In this document: positions 46,923-57,041 of the stretch, piece by piece | Position numbering within the stretch: the stretch's first letter is position 1 | Layout: each line of letters starts with the position of its first letter | Origin: Acidobacteriota bacterium | GTDB lineage: Bacteria > Acidobacteriota > Thermoanaerobaculia > Gp7-AA8 | DNA: 64,000 nt | Assembly (NCBI GenBank): GCA_019244185.1 | Contig: JAFATB010000022.1 | Coordinates: 186,001 to 250,000 of the forward strand | Reading direction: 5' to 3' | The notes under the pieces: generated by a model | Database searches by the model: none | Told to the model about the DNA's origin: nothing | What the model saw: the letters and a program-made list of their open reading frames with translations, nothing else | Translations under genes and position numbers: made by a program

Positions 46923-47492
46923 ATGGCCGCGCGATTACGCGAGCACGCCACGTACGACGACCTGCTGCAGGTGCCGGACACGATGGTGGCGGAGCTGATC
47001 GAGGGGGAGTTGTTCGCGTCGCCGCGGCCCGGGTGGGCGCACGCGCGGGCGTCGTCGCGTCTCGGGATGATCCTCGGCACTCCGTTTGATCTCGGCGACA
47101 ACGGTCCCGGCGGTTGGTGGATCATCGATGAGCCGGAACTCCACTTCAGGCATAACGTGGTCGTGCCCGATCTTGCTGGATGGCGGCGCGAGCACATGCC
47201 GGTGCCGCCGAAGAATCACATCTTCAACGTGGTGCCGGATTGGATCTGCGAGGTCACCTCACCTTCAAACGGCCGGCTCGACCGGCTCAAGAAATTGCCG
47301 CTCTACGCGCGCGAAGGCGTCGCATACGCGTGGCTCATTGATCCTGAGCAGCAGGTTCTCGAAGTGCACCGGAACGAGGATGGCCACTGGGCGTCCGACG
47401 CGACATACGGTGAGAACCAGGTTGTTCGCGCCAATCCCTTCTCTGAAATCGAGATTGACCTCAGCCGCCTCTGGGGCCCGCCACCCGCCTAA
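46923..47492 (+). CDS. Uma2-family (DUF820) PD-(D/E)xK nuclease-like protein
   Basis: 189 residues. The Uma2 pattern is clear: TYDDLLQVPD, VAELIEGELFASPRPGWAHA, VVVPDLAGWRRE, WICEVTSPSNGRLDRLKKLPLYAREGVAYAWLIDP. The acidic residues of the nuclease-like site (PD and E in ICEVTSPS) are present. The biological role of the family is unknown. ATG at 46923 is 6 nt from TATAAT. Codon choice in the second half looks more AT-ending than in neighbours, so acquisition by transfer is possible. Confidence 0.88.
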   Translation: MAARLREHATYDDLLQVPDTMVAELIEGELFASPRPGWAHARASSRLGMILGTPFDLGDNGPGGWWIIDEPELHFRHNVVVPDLAGWRREHMPVPPKNHIFNVVPDWICEVTSPSNGRLDRLKKLPLYAREGVAYAWLIDPEQQVLEVHRNEDGHWASDATYGENQVVRANPFSEIEIDLSRLWGPPPA

Positions 47493-47606
47493 GCCCGCCC
47501 ACCCCACGTGTATCCGCCCTGACCAACCTTCCCTGCAGCAGCACGTGCAACTAGGCTATGCCCTTAGCGCAGCCGGCCGAGCCGGCGCGCAGCTGGCCGG
47601 GGCGGC

Positions 47607-47612
47607 TACAAT
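47607..47612 (+). promoter_or_regulatory. Candidate -10 box of tyrS, leaderless start
   Basis: TACAAT lies 9 nt before the tyrS ATG; no ribosome-binding site is seen. Confidence 0.5.
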
Positions 47613-47621
47613 CCCGCGACT

Positions 47622-48827
47622 ATGAATCTCGAGGAACAACTGGAGTACCTCGGCAAGGGGACCGTCGATCTCATCGAGCGCGCGGACCTCAAAGCCAAGA
47701 TCCAGCGCGGCAAACCGCTCACCATCAAAGTCGGCTTCGATCCGACCGCGCCCGACATCCACCTCGGCCACACGGTCGTGATCCGCAAGATGAAGCACTT
47801 CCAGCAGCTCGGCCATCGCGTCATCTTCCTCATCGGCGACTTCACCGGTCTCATCGGCGATCCGACGGGAAAGAAAGCGACGCGGCCCGCGCTCTCGCGT
47901 GAAGAAGTGCTCGCGAACGCGGAGACCTACCGCCGCCAGGTCTACAAGATCCTCGACGCCGAAAAGACGGAAGTCCGCTTCAACTCCGAATGGCTCGGCG
48001 CCCTCGGCGCGGAAGGGATGATCCGCCTCGCCGCGAAGTACACGCTGGCGCGCATCCTCGAGCGCGACGACTTTCGCAAACGCTTCGACGCGCATCAGCC
48101 GATCGCGATCCACGAGCTGCTCTATCCGCTCGCGCAGGGCTACGACTCCGTCGCGCTGAAGTGCGACGTCGAGATGGGCGGCACCGATCAGCTCTTCAAT
48201 CTGCTCGTCGGCCGCGATCTCATGCGCGAGTACGGGCTCGAGCCGCAGGTCGTCATCACCATGCCGCTGCTCGAAGGGCTCGACGGCGTCGAGAAGATGT
48301 CGAAGTCGCTCGGCAACTACATCGGTATCGACGAGGAGCCGGGCTCGATCTTCGGCAAGATCATGTCCATCTCCGACGCGCTGATGTGGAAGTACTACAC
48401 GCTCTGCACCGACTTCACGCCCGCGCAGGTCGACACGCTGCGGGCGCGCGTCGAAGCGGGCGAGGTGCATCCGATGGACGCGAAGAAGGAGCTCGCGAAG
48501 TCGATCATCCGCGACTTCCATGACGAGGCCGCGGCCGACGCCGCCGACGCCGAATTCCGCCGCGTCTTCAGCGAGCGTCAGGCGCCGACCGACATCGAGG
48601 AAACATCGCTCCCCGCCAGCGACGAGCCGCAGCCGCTCGCGAAGATCATCACCGCGGCGGGACTGGCGGCGAGCAACAAAGACGCGCAGCGCCTCATCGC
48701 GCAGGGCGGCGTGCTCGTCGACGACGCGAAGGTCGAGTCGACGCGCCACGCGCTCGACGCCGCGGCGGGGAAGACGTATCTGCTGAAAGTCGGCAAACGC
48801 CGCTTCGCGCGCATCACCTTCGCGTAA
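47622..48827 (+). CDS. tyrS: Tyrosyl-tRNA synthetase
   Basis: Class I aminoacyl-tRNA synthetase, 401 residues. The HIGH-type motif is HLGHTVV (after FDPTAPDI), the tyrosine/ATP-binding region includes [10 protein letters not shown] and [16 protein letters not shown] is intact in KMSKSLGNY, and the C-terminus is an S4 RNA-binding domain. This is the TyrZ/long form with S4. It stands alone, with a -10 box immediately upstream and a hairpin downstream. Confidence 0.96.
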   Translation: MNLEEQLEYLGKGTVDLIERADLKAKIQRGKPLTIKVGFDPTAPDIHLGHTVVIRKMKHFQQLGHRVIFLIGDFTGLIGDPTGKKATRPALSREEVLANAETYRRQVYKILDAEKTEVRFNSEWLGALGAEGMIRLAAKYTLARILERDDFRKRFDAHQPIAIHELLYPLAQGYDSVALKCDVEMGGTDQLFNLLVGRDLMREYGLEPQVVITMPLLEGLDGVEKMSKSLGNYIGIDEEPGSIFGKIMSISDALMWKYYTLCTDFTPAQVDTLRARVEAGEVHPMDAKKELAKSIIRDFHDEAAADAADAEFRRVFSERQAPTDIEETSLPASDEPQPLAKIITAAGLAASNKDAQRLIAQGGVLVDDAKVESTRHALDAAAGKTYLLKVGKRRFARITFA

Positions 48828-48832
48828 AACGA

Positions 48833-48860
48833 AACGCGCCGGCATCGCTGCCGGCGCGTT
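48833..48860. terminator. Hairpin between tyrS and the convergent secreted-protein gene
   Basis: AACGCGCCGGC / GCCGGCGCGTT, 11 bp, with loop ATCGCT. It lies in the 60-bp gap between convergent genes and could serve both; A-rich sequence precedes and TTCG follows. Confidence 0.65.
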
Positions 48861-48887
48861 CGTGCGTGTTGATTCGCGTTCGGGTTC

Positions 48888-49970
48888 CTACTGATAGCGG
48901 ACCGGAATGCGGAGCAGCGTCGTGGCGAAGTCGGACGTCGCGCGCACGACCAACTCGCCGGTGCGGCCTTTCAGCTCGCCCGGCGCGCCGACGCGCACGG
49001 TGCCGTTCGCGTCGAGCAGCGTCGCGGCGGCGGGCTCGTCGATCGAGACGATCTCCAGCGTCACGTTCTCGCCGAACTCGCCGGCGGCGACGACGCGGAA
49101 GTACTGCGGAAAGGCGAGCGTCGAGATCGCGATCGGCGCGTCGAGCACGCCGTCGCCGTTCGCATCGGCCACGTCGACGGTGCCGTTCTCATCGAGATCG
49201 ACGCCGGCGAAGAGGATGTTCACGTCGTCGCGCGTGCGCACGCTCGGGACGAACGACGGATCGCCGGTGTTGTTGTTGATCGCGCTGCCGTAGAAGATCG
49301 CGTTGCCGGACGTGACGCGCGCCTGCACGGTGTCGTTGTTCTGTTCCTGCACGCCGAGGAGGGAAGCGATGCCGCTGTTGTACTGCACGTGCTCGCCGGC
49401 GGCGTAAGTCACATCTTTCGACGTCGCGACGGTGCCGTTCGCACGCACGACTTCCCACGTCACGCTCGCGGCGTTGACGGCGTAAACACCGAAGTTGAAG
49501 CGCGTGATGGCGGCGTTCGAAGGACCGGTGAGCGCGGCGATGTCGCCGGCGCCGCTGGCGTTCGCGACGTCGACCGCGGGGATGTCCTGTCCGAACTCGC
49601 CGGCGGGTGAGGTGTTGAACGTGCGCGAGGTGACGGCGACGGACTTGGCGCTCTTGTCGTCGACGGTGATCACGATCGCGCCGGTGGCGGACGAGAGACC
49701 GAAGCGCGTCTTCGCGATGTCGGCAATCGACACCGTCTCGCGCGGCTGCAGCGTCACCTCGACGGGACCGCGCACGTCGGTGCCGGTGTGGAACGCGAGC
49801 GACAGCGTGACCGCACGCGGACCGGACGTGTGCAGCGTGAGCTCGCTCTGCCACTGGCTGTTGTTCGCGCCCGGGCCCGTGCCCGCGGCCGGAACGACGA
49901 TGGTCGCCGCCTGCGCGGCGAGCGGCAGCAGCGAGAGTGCGGCCGCGGTGATGAGATTGCGATAGTTCAT
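48888..49970 (-). CDS. Secreted protein of unknown function
   Basis: 360 residues. A signal peptide (about 1-21, ending AAQA) is followed by a beta-rich extracellular-type sequence with the phrase VVPAAGTGPGANNSQWQSELTL that recurs in acidobacterial secreted proteins (impression, not checked). A DxDxNGTxD-like stretch (DLDENGTVDVADANGDGVLD) suggests calcium binding, dockerin-like. Start at 49970 has AGGAGG eight bases upstream. It diverges from the DegT-type gene. Confidence 0.75.
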   Translation of the reverse strand: MNYRNLITAAALSLLPLAAQAATIVVPAAGTGPGANNSQWQSELTLHTSGPRAVTLSLAFHTGTDVRGPVEVTLQPRETVSIADIAKTRFGLSSATGAIVITVDDKSAKSVAVTSRTFNTSPAGEFGQDIPAVDVANASGAGDIAALTGPSNAAITRFNFGVYAVNAASVTWEVVRANGTVATSKDVTYAAGEHVQYNSGIASLLGVQEQNNDTVQARVTSGNAIFYGSAINNNTGDPSFVPSVRTRDDVNILFAGVDLDENGTVDVADANGDGVLDAPIAISTLAFPQYFRVVAAGEFGENVTLEIVSIDEPAAATLLDANGTVRVGAPGELKGRTGELVVRATSDFATTLLRIPVRYQ

Positions 49971-50143
49971 GGTGATGCCTCCTGGTTTGTGCGGGCCGCT
50001 GATTTGCGGCCGCCGTTGTTGCCCGTAAGTACGGAGGCGTCGCGAAAACTGTCTATCGAATTGTGTGCTGTAAAAGAGAGACGGAAAAGAAGTCTGGCGA
50101 GGCGTTCGTGATACGCGGCGCGGCGCGAAAACGTCCAATGAAC

Positions 50144-50149
50144 TAGACT
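50144..50149 (+). promoter_or_regulatory. Candidate -10 box of the nucleotide-sugar cluster
   Basis: TAGACT lies 10 nt before the ATG at 50160, without a ribosome-binding site. The rest of the 189-bp divergent gap is AT-richer near 50040-50090 and contains no recognised gene. Confidence 0.45.
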
Positions 50150-50159
50150 GCGCGGCGCC

Positions 50160-51284
50160 ATGGCCATCCCGCTGCTCGACCTCAAACAGCAATACGCCGC
50201 GATCCGCGACGAGGCGCTCCGCGTCACCGCCGAGATCTACGAATCCCAGCTCTTCATCCTCGGCAAACGCGTCGACGACTTCGAGCGCGACTTCGCCGCC
50301 TACTGCACGACCAGGCACGCCGTCGGCGTCTCGTCCGGCACCGACGCGCTGCTCGAAGCGCTGATGGTGCTCGGCGTCGGACCGGGCGACGAAGTGATCG
50401 TCCCCGCGTACAGCTTCTTCGCCACCGCCGGCGTCGTGGCGCGGCTCGGCGCGATTCCCGTGTTCGTCGACATCACGCTCGACGACTACAACCTCGATCC
50501 CGCGCAGATCGAAGCGCGCATCACGCCGCGCACGAAAGCGATCATGCCGGTGCACCTCTACGGCCAGTGCGCGCCGATGGACGAGATCATGGCCATCGCG
50601 AACGCCCGCAACATTCCGGTCGTCGAAGACGCCGCGCAGGCGGTCGGCGCCGACTATCGCGGCAAACGCGCGGGCGCGATCGGCGCGATGGGCGCGTTCT
50701 CGTTCTTCCCGTCGAAGAACCTCGGCGCGTTCGGCGATGCCGGCGCGATCACGACCAACGACGACGAGCTCGCGGTGAAGCTCATCGACTATCGCGTGCA
50801 CGGCATGCGGCCGAAGTACTTCCATCACGTCGTCGGCGGCAACTTCCGCATCGACGCGCTGCAGGCGGCGATGCTCCACATCAAACTGCCGCATCTCGAG
50901 TCGTGGCACGACGGACGCCGCCGCAACGCGGAGCTCTATCGCCGCCACTTCGCCGCGACCAATGCGGGCGAGCGCGTCGTGCTGCCGGAAGAACTGCCGG
51001 GACGTCGCCACATCTACAACCAGTTCGTGATTCGCTTTCCAGAAGGCAGCGAAACGCGCGATCGCGTGATGGCGCATCTCAAGAGCGTGGCCATCGGCTG
51101 CGAGGTCTATTACCCGCTCACGCTGCCGCAGCAGGAATGCTTCCGCGACGTGCCGGGCGCGCATGACGCATATCCGAACTCCGACGCCGCGGCGGCGCAG
51201 ACGCTGGCCATTCCGATCTTCCCGGAGCTGACCGAAGCGCAGATCGCAGAAGTGGTGAGGGAGATCGTTCAGGGACTCGGATGA
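50160..51284 (+). CDS. DegT/DnrJ/EryC1/StrS-family sugar aminotransferase
   Basis: PLP enzyme that transaminates a keto nucleotide sugar, 374 residues. Motifs: GVSSGTDAL, PAYSFFATA, VHLYGQCAPMD, VVEDAAQAVGA, and the PLP lysine in FFPSKNLGAFGDAG. It resembles the WbpE/perosamine-like branch, but the product sugar cannot be fixed. First gene of the exopolysaccharide-precursor cluster. Confidence 0.9.
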   Translation: MAIPLLDLKQQYAAIRDEALRVTAEIYESQLFILGKRVDDFERDFAAYCTTRHAVGVSSGTDALLEALMVLGVGPGDEVIVPAYSFFATAGVVARLGAIPVFVDITLDDYNLDPAQIEARITPRTKAIMPVHLYGQCAPMDEIMAIANARNIPVVEDAAQAVGADYRGKRAGAIGAMGAFSFFPSKNLGAFGDAGAITTNDDELAVKLIDYRVHGMRPKYFHHVVGGNFRIDALQAAMLHIKLPHLESWHDGRRRNAELYRRHFAATNAGERVVLPEELPGRRHIYNQFVIRFPEGSETRDRVMAHLKSVAIGCEVYYPLTLPQQECFRDVPGAHDAYPNSDAAAAQTLAIPIFPELTEAQIAEVVREIVQGLG

Positions 51285-51976
51285 TTCCGATCCGCCACAC
51301 CATCGAGCGGACGAGGCCTCCGCTCGTCAACCGCGCGCTCGTTGCGGCGAACGTCGTCGTGTTCCTCGCGCAGCTCTTCATGGGCGACACGACCGAGCGC
51401 ATCATCCAGACGTTCGGCTTCATGCCCGCGCGCCTCGTCGATCCCGGCGCGTACGGTTACGCCGGCTGGGAAGTGTCGATCACGCTCTTCACGTCGCTCT
51501 TCCTGCACGGCGGTTTCGTGCATCTGATCGGAAACCTCATCTACCTCTGGGTGTTCGGCGGCGCGGTCGAGGACGCGGTGGGGCACTTCCGCTTTTTCCT
51601 GATGTACATCGCGTGCGGCGCGATCGGCAGTCTCACGCACACCGTGCTGTTCCCGCATTCCACCGTGCCGTCGATCGGTGCGTCCGGCAGTATTGCCGGA
51701 CTGCTCGGCGCCTTTCTGGTCTTACGGCCGCACGCGAAAATCGTGACGCTGTTCCCGCTCGTCGTTTATTGGGCGATGGCGGAGATTCCGGCGGTGCTCT
51801 TCCTGCCGGTGTGGTTCGGCATGCAGTTCTTCAACGGCTTCCTCGCGCTGCAGGCCGCGCGCGGCACGCAGGAAGTGGTCGGCATTGCGTGGTGGGCGCA
51901 CGTCGGCGGCTTTCTCTTCGGCGCGCTGCTGGCGGCGCTGTTCCGGCGCAACGATAGAATGCGCGCCCATGCGTAA
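51281..51976 (+). CDS. Rhomboid intramembrane serine protease
   Basis: 231 residues with six hydrophobic segments. The oxyanion region [13 protein letters not shown], catalytic Ser in GASGSIAG and catalytic His in [11 protein letters not shown] are all present, so it should be active. Rhomboids cleave transmembrane substrates within the inner membrane. Start ATGA overlaps the sugar aminotransferase stop, embedding it in the polysaccharide cluster. Confidence 0.92.
   Translation: MIPIRHTIERTRPPLVNRALVAANVVVFLAQLFMGDTTERIIQTFGFMPARLVDPGAYGYAGWEVSITLFTSLFLHGGFVHLIGNLIYLWVFGGAVEDAVGHFRFFLMYIACGAIGSLTHTVLFPHSTVPSIGASGSIAGLLGAFLVLRPHAKIVTLFPLVVYWAMAEIPAVLFLPVWFGMQFFNGFLALQAARGTQEVVGIAWWAHVGGFLFGALLAALFRRNDRMRAHA
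51955..51960 (+). promoter_or_regulatory. Candidate -10 box of rfbA, leaderless start
   Basis: TAGAAT, inside the end of the rhomboid gene, lies 8 nt before the rfbA ATG at 51969. It could provide an internal leaderless transcript. Confidence 0.45.
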
Positions 51977-52841
51977 AGGTCTCATTCTCGCCGGAGGCTC
52001 GGGAACGCGCCTCTATCCGATCACCTCGGTCGTCTCGAAGCAGCTCCTGCCGGTGTACGACAAGCCGATGGTGTACTACCCGCTGACGACGTTGATGCTC
52101 GCCGGCATCCGCGAGTTCCTCATCATCACCACGCCGCAGGACCAGGCCTCGTTCATCAAGCTTCTCGGCGACGGCCATCAGTGGGGCATCGACATTCAGT
52201 ACGCCGTTCAGACCGCGCCGCGAGGACTCGCCGATGCCTTCATCGTCGGCCGCGACTTCGTCGGCGACGATCCGAGCTGTCTCATCCTCGGCGACAACAT
52301 CTTCTACGGCCACGGTCTGACGGATGGTCTGCAGCGCGCCGCCGCGCGCATCGAAGGCGCGACCGTTTTCGCGTATCGCGTGCAGGATCCCGAGCGCTAC
52401 GGCGTCGTCGACATCGACGCGGAGGGCCGCGCGCTGTCGATCGAGGAGAAGCCCGCGCAGCCGAAGTCGAATCTCGCCGTGACGGGTTTGTACTTTTACG
52501 ATCCGCAGGTCGTCGAGATCGCGGCGACGCTGCCGCCGTCGAAGCGCGGCGAGCTCGAGATCACCGACGTCAACCGCATCTATCTCGAGCGCGGCGCATT
52601 GCACGTCGAACAGCTCGGGCGCGGCTTCGCGTGGTTCGACACGGGAACGCAGGAGTCGCTGCTGGCCGCGTCGAACTTCGTGGCGACGGTGGAGATGCGG
52701 CAGGGACTGAAGATCGCCTGCCCCGAAGAGGTCGCCTACTTCATGGGCGCGATCGATGCCGACCGCGTCCGCGAGCACGCGGCGTCGTTGAAAAACAGTA
52801 CATACGGCCGGTATCTGCTCACCATCGCCAACGGGGAATAA
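51969..52841 (+). CDS. rfbA: Glucose-1-phosphate thymidylyltransferase
   Basis: Makes dTDP-glucose from glucose-1-phosphate and dTTP, the first step to dTDP-rhamnose or dTDP-amino sugars. 290 residues. Signature [41 protein letters not shown] and the C-terminal ITDVNRIYL are typical. It overlaps the end of the rhomboid gene by 8 bp. rfbB, rfbC and rfbD are not in the window. Confidence 0.94.
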   Translation: MRKGLILAGGSGTRLYPITSVVSKQLLPVYDKPMVYYPLTTLMLAGIREFLIITTPQDQASFIKLLGDGHQWGIDIQYAVQTAPRGLADAFIVGRDFVGDDPSCLILGDNIFYGHGLTDGLQRAAARIEGATVFAYRVQDPERYGVVDIDAEGRALSIEEKPAQPKSNLAVTGLYFYDPQVVEIAATLPPSKRGELEITDVNRIYLERGALHVEQLGRGFAWFDTGTQESLLAASNFVATVEMRQGLKIACPEEVAYFMGAIDADRVREHAASLKNSTYGRYLLTIANGE

Positions 52842-52856
52842 CGCCGCGCCGCTTGG

Positions 52857-52862
52857 TACTAT
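52857..52862 (+). promoter_or_regulatory. Candidate -10 box before the transglutaminase-like gene
   Basis: TACTAT lies 10 nt before the second possible start (52873). It overlaps the first ATG at 52861, arguing for 52873 as the real start if the gene has its own promoter. Confidence 0.4.
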
Positions 52863-52872
52863 GGACGCGAGC

Positions 52873-53991
52873 ATGTCCATCCCCCGGCGCGTCGTGGTTC
52901 TGGTCGCTGTCCTTCTGCTCGCCGCAGCGACGTTTGCGGTGCTCCTCGCGCCGCCGCGCTTCCTGCTGCGGAGCATCTCGGTGGCCAGCGCGGACCTGCT
53001 GCTGAGCGGCGCGAATCCGAACGACGGCCGCGTCGTCGCCGCGGGCAGGCGGTTCTTCAGCGCGTGGGTGCAGTCGTCGCTGGCGGCGTCCGTCGCCGAC
53101 CGCGTGGCCACGTCCGCACGCGATGAGGTCGCGCTCGGCCAGATCGTCGTGACGGTGCGCAACGCGATCATCAATCACGAGCAACTCGATCACGTCCCGA
53201 AGACGTGGCCGGCGCTGATCTCCGGACTCGGCTACTGCGACCAGATCAACGGCTCGGTCGCCGCCGTCGCCGCGCGCCGTTTCGGCCAGGCCGAGCTCTT
53301 CGCGTTGTACGACCGCAACGGACTGACGTCGCCGCATACGATCGGCCGTGTATGGTCGCCGCAGCGGAACGAATGGCTTTACTTCGACGCCTTCTACTCG
53401 GTGCCGATCGTCTTCACGAAAGACGCGCGGGGCCGCGCGCATTACGCGCGCGTCGACGGCGGCGTGCTGCCGTCGCGCGGCGTGCCGCTGTACTGGGAGT
53501 ACGACCTCTCCGGCTGGACGCTCTCGCGGTTCCGCGCGTCGTTCGCGGCGCAGGTCGTCGCGCGCGCGCGGCGTGAGGCGTTTGCGCCGCCGGCCGTCGT
53601 CGTTGCGGAAGCGGTCGCACGCGGCGGCGAAGCGGGCTTGCAGAAACCGCCGTCGTACTCCGCGGCCGTCGCGCAGCGCCGGTACGCGGGACCGCCGCCG
53701 TCCGCCGCGGCATCCGCGATCTGCTGCGGCTTCGACGCACCGCCGCCGCGTCGCGCGAGCGACGTGCGTCCTCCGGCGGCGGAAGTGCTCGAGCATCGCG
53801 ACGACGCGACGTACGAGCGCCTCGCGCGTGCCTTCGTCGAAGCGCGCTTTGACACGCTCACCGAAGGCGCGAACGTCGAGGCGTATCGCGCGATCGCCGA
53901 GGATCCGAGGGCAGAGCGGGATGACCGCGCGCGGCAGATTGCGCAGGTCGCGCGGAAGCTCGTCGGACAGATGGTGACGCAGCCGCAATGA
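52873..53991 (+). CDS. Exported or membrane-anchored transglutaminase-like protein
   Basis: 372 residues from the ATG at 52873 (376 from 52861). One N-terminal membrane/signal segment ([19 protein letters not shown]). A Cys-His-Asp triad of the transglutaminase-like type can be read: Cys in [11 protein letters not shown], His in [11 protein letters not shown] and Asp in WLYFDAFYS, with the spacing expected. The C-terminal half is Ala/Arg/Pro-rich and unclassified. The assignment is inferred from these motifs; activity could be protease, amidase or cross-linking. It overlaps gmd by 4 bp. Confidence 0.65.
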   Translation: MSIPRRVVVLVAVLLLAAATFAVLLAPPRFLLRSISVASADLLLSGANPNDGRVVAAGRRFFSAWVQSSLAASVADRVATSARDEVALGQIVVTVRNAIINHEQLDHVPKTWPALISGLGYCDQINGSVAAVAARRFGQAELFALYDRNGLTSPHTIGRVWSPQRNEWLYFDAFYSVPIVFTKDARGRAHYARVDGGVLPSRGVPLYWEYDLSGWTLSRFRASFAAQVVARARREAFAPPAVVVAEAVARGGEAGLQKPPSYSAAVAQRRYAGPPPSAAASAICCGFDAPPPRRASDVRPPAAEVLEHRDDATYERLARAFVEARFDTLTEGANVEAYRAIAEDPRAERDDRARQIAQVARKLVGQMVTQPQ

Positions 53992-55046
53992 CGAAGCGCG
54001 CGCTGGTCACGGGCATCACCGGGCAGGACGGTTCGTACCTCACCGAGCTTTTGCTCGAGAAAGGGTACGAGGTGCACGGCATCATCCGCCGTTCGTCCTC
54101 GTTCAACACGGGACGCATCGATCATCTGTATCAGGACGTCCACGATCCCGAGCGGAAGCTCTTCCTGCACTACGGCGACATGAACGACGCGTCGTCGCTC
54201 AACCGCGTGCTGCGCCTCTGCACGCCCGACGAGATCTACAACCTCGCCGCGCAGAGCCACGTGAAAGTGTCGTTCGAGACGCCGGAGTACACGAGCGAGA
54301 TCAACGCCGTCGGTCAACTGCGGCTGCTCGAGGCGATCCGCGAAGTCGACCTGCGTCCGCGCATCTACCAGGCGTCGTCGTCGGAGATGTTCGGCAGCTC
54401 GCCGTCGCCGCAGAGCGAGACCACGCCGTTCGCGCCGCGCAGTCCGTATGCGATCGCGAAGCTCGACGCGTACTGGATGACCGTCAACTACCGCGAGGCG
54501 TACGGCCTCTTCGCCGTCAACGGCATCCTCTTCAACCACGAGTCGCCGCGGCGCGGCGAGACGTTCGTCACGCGCAAGGTCACGCGCGCGGTCGGGCGCA
54601 TCGTGCACGGATTGCAGGACCGGCTGTACGTCGGCAACCTCGAGGCGCGGCGCGACTGGGGTTACGCGCGCGACTATGTCGAGGCGATGTGGCTCATGCT
54701 GCAGCAGTCCGAGCCCGACGACTACGTCGTGGCCACCGGTGAGTCGCACACCGTGCGCGAGCTGTGCGAGGTCGCGTTCGCGCGCGCCGGCTTCGCGCTC
54801 GAATGGAGCGGGGCGGGGGAGAAGGAGCGGGGGATCGACCGCACGTCGGGACGCACGCTCGTCGAGATCGATCCGCGCTACTTCCGTCCGACGGAAGTCG
54901 ACGATCTGCGCGGCGATGCGTCGAAAGCGCGGCGCGCGCTCGGCTGGTCGCCGCGCGTCACGTTCCGTGAGCTCATCGAAATGATGGTCGACTCCGATCT
55001 CGCCCTCGCCGAACGCGAGAAGCGCGCGAACGGAGACGGCGCGTGA
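53988..55046 (+). CDS. gmd: GDP-mannose 4,6-dehydratase
   Basis: Converts GDP-D-mannose to GDP-4-keto-6-deoxymannose. 352 residues, full length. NADP-binding [23 protein letters not shown], and the YxxxK active site in [12 protein letters not shown] are intact, as are [19 protein letters not shown] and the C-terminal [14 protein letters not shown]. Start ATGA overlaps the previous gene. Confidence 0.95.
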   Translation: MTKRALVTGITGQDGSYLTELLLEKGYEVHGIIRRSSSFNTGRIDHLYQDVHDPERKLFLHYGDMNDASSLNRVLRLCTPDEIYNLAAQSHVKVSFETPEYTSEINAVGQLRLLEAIREVDLRPRIYQASSSEMFGSSPSPQSETTPFAPRSPYAIAKLDAYWMTVNYREAYGLFAVNGILFNHESPRRGETFVTRKVTRAVGRIVHGLQDRLYVGNLEARRDWGYARDYVEAMWLMLQQSEPDDYVVATGESHTVRELCEVAFARAGFALEWSGAGEKERGIDRTSGRTLVEIDPRYFRPTEVDDLRGDASKARRALGWSPRVTFRELIEMMVDSDLALAEREKRANGDGA

Positions 55047-55996
55047 CGCTCTGGCCGGCGCGCCGCGTGCTGCTGACCGGCGCCGGCGGCTTTCTCGGCT
55101 CGCACCTGCGCGAGCGGCTCGAATCCCTCGGCGTCGCCGCGCTGTTCGCACCGCCGCGCGCCGAGCTCGATCTGCGCGACGGTGTCGCGGTCACGCGCTA
55201 TCTCGACGAGAAGCGTCCGAACCTCGTCATCCACGCCGCGGCGAACGTCGGCGGCATCGGCGCGAACCGCGCACACCCCGGCCAGTTCTTCCACGACAAC
55301 GCGCTGATGGGCATTCAGCTCATCGAAGCCTCGCGCCGTGCCGGCGTCGAGAAGTTCCTCTGCCTCGGCACCGTCTGCGCGTATCCGAAGTTCACGCCGC
55401 TGCCGTTCCGCGAGAGCGATCTGTGGAACGGCTATCCCGAAGAGACCAACGCGCCGTACGGCCTCGCGAAGCGCATGCTGCTCGTGCAGCTGCAGGCGTA
55501 CCGGCAGGAGTACGGCTTCAACGGCATCTACCTGCTGCCGGCGAATCTCTACGGTCCACGCGACAACTTCGATCTCGAGACCAGTCACGTCATTCCGGCG
55601 ATGATCCGCAAGTTCGTCGAAGCGGACGAAGAGAGCGCGCCGGTCGTCACGCTGTGGGGCGACGGCACGCCGACGCGCGAGTTTCTGCACGTCACCGACG
55701 CCGCCGACGCCGTGCTGCTCGCGGCCGAGCGGTACGACGGCGCGGAGCCGGTGAACATCGGCACCGGCGAGTCGGTATCGATCGCGCAGCTCGCCGATCT
55801 CGTCGCGGATGCCACCGGCTATCGCGGCCGGATCGAATGGAACGTCGCGCAGCCCGGCGGACAACCGAAGCGGCAGCTCGACACCACGCGTGCGCGGGAA
55901 GCGTTCGGTTTCACCGCGCGCGTGCGGCTCGCCGACGGGCTGCGGGAAGCGGTGGCGTGGTATAAAACGCGCCGCCCGCCGCGGCCCACGCCATGA
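55043..55996 (+). CDS. fcl: GDP-L-fucose synthase
   Basis: Epimerises and reduces the Gmd product to GDP-L-fucose. 317 residues. [14 protein letters not shown], the fingerprint [22 protein letters not shown] and the catalytic YGLAK are present. Start GTGA overlaps gmd by 4 bp; it overlaps the next gene by 4 bp. Confidence 0.93.
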   Translation: MTLWPARRVLLTGAGGFLGSHLRERLESLGVAALFAPPRAELDLRDGVAVTRYLDEKRPNLVIHAAANVGGIGANRAHPGQFFHDNALMGIQLIEASRRAGVEKFLCLGTVCAYPKFTPLPFRESDLWNGYPEETNAPYGLAKRMLLVQLQAYRQEYGFNGIYLLPANLYGPRDNFDLETSHVIPAMIRKFVEADEESAPVVTLWGDGTPTREFLHVTDAADAVLLAAERYDGAEPVNIGTGESVSIAQLADLVADATGYRGRIEWNVAQPGGQPKRQLDTTRAREAFGFTARVRLADGLREAVAWYKTRRPPRPTP

Positions 55997-57003
55997 AGAT
56001 TCTTCTCACCGGCGCCGCCGGTTTCATCGGGTTCCACGTCACGCAACGCCTGCTCGCGCGCGGCGACTCCGTCGTCGGCATCGACAACCTCAACGACTAC
56101 TACGATCCGTCGTTGAAGGACGCGCGTCTGGCGATGTTGCGCGAGTCGCCGCGGTTCACGTTCGAACGCGCCGACATCTCCGACACCGGCGCGGTGCTGC
56201 GACTCTTTGATATCCATCGACCCGAGCGCGTGGTCAACCTCGCCGCGCAGGCGGGCGTGCGCTACTCGCTCATCAATCCGCACGCGTACACGCAGAGCAA
56301 CGTCAGCGGATTTCTGAACATCCTCGAAGGCTGCCGCGCGACGAACGTCGAGCATCTCGTGTACGCGTCGTCGAGCTCCGTCTACGGTGCGAACACGCGC
56401 CAGCCGTTCGCCGAAGACGACAACGTCGATCATCCGGTGTCGCTGTACGCCGCGACGAAGAAGGCGAACGAGCTGATGGCGCATACGTACTCGCATCTCT
56501 TCGGCGTGCCCACCACCGGCCTGCGCTTCTTCACCGTGTACGGTCCGTGGGGGCGCCCCGACATGGCGCTCTTCAAGTTCACGCGCGGCATCCTCGAAGA
56601 GACGCCGATCGAGGTCTACAACGAAGGCCGCATGGTGCGCGACTTCACGTATGTCGACGACGTCGCGGAAGGCGTCGTGCGGGTGCTCGATCATGTCGCC
56701 GCGCCCGATCCCGACTTCGATCCCACGCAGCCGCGCCCGTCGCGCAGCCGCGCGCCGTATCGCGTCTTCAACATCGGCAACAACCGGCCGGTGCAGCTCC
56801 TCGACTACATCCACGTCCTCGAAGAGTGCCTCGGGAAGAAAGCAAGGATGGAACTGCTTCCGATGCAGCCGGGAGACGTGCCGTCGACGATGGCCGACGT
56901 CTCGCAGCTCGAGGAAGCGGTCGGCTTCCGGCCCGTCACCAGCGTCCGCGACGGCGTGGCCGCGTTCGTGGCGTGGTACAAAAACTACTATCGGATCCCC
57001 TGA
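55993..57003 (+). CDS. NAD-dependent epimerase, UDP-glucuronate 4-epimerase type
   Basis: Extended short-chain dehydrogenase, 336 residues. [28 protein letters not shown], the catalytic [13 protein letters not shown] and [18 protein letters not shown] match UDP-glucuronate 4-epimerases (making UDP-galacturonate). Function is assigned by motif; a related UDP-sugar is possible. Start ATGA overlaps fcl. Confidence 0.88.
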   Translation: MKILLTGAAGFIGFHVTQRLLARGDSVVGIDNLNDYYDPSLKDARLAMLRESPRFTFERADISDTGAVLRLFDIHRPERVVNLAAQAGVRYSLINPHAYTQSNVSGFLNILEGCRATNVEHLVYASSSSVYGANTRQPFAEDDNVDHPVSLYAATKKANELMAHTYSHLFGVPTTGLRFFTVYGPWGRPDMALFKFTRGILEETPIEVYNEGRMVRDFTYVDDVAEGVVRVLDHVAAPDPDFDPTQPRPSRSRAPYRVFNIGNNRPVQLLDYIHVLEECLGKKARMELLPMQPGDVPSTMADVSQLEEAVGFRPVTSVRDGVAAFVAWYKNYYRIP

Positions 57004-57041
57004 TCCTCTTCAATCGGATCGGCGGAGCCGCGGAGAATCCG

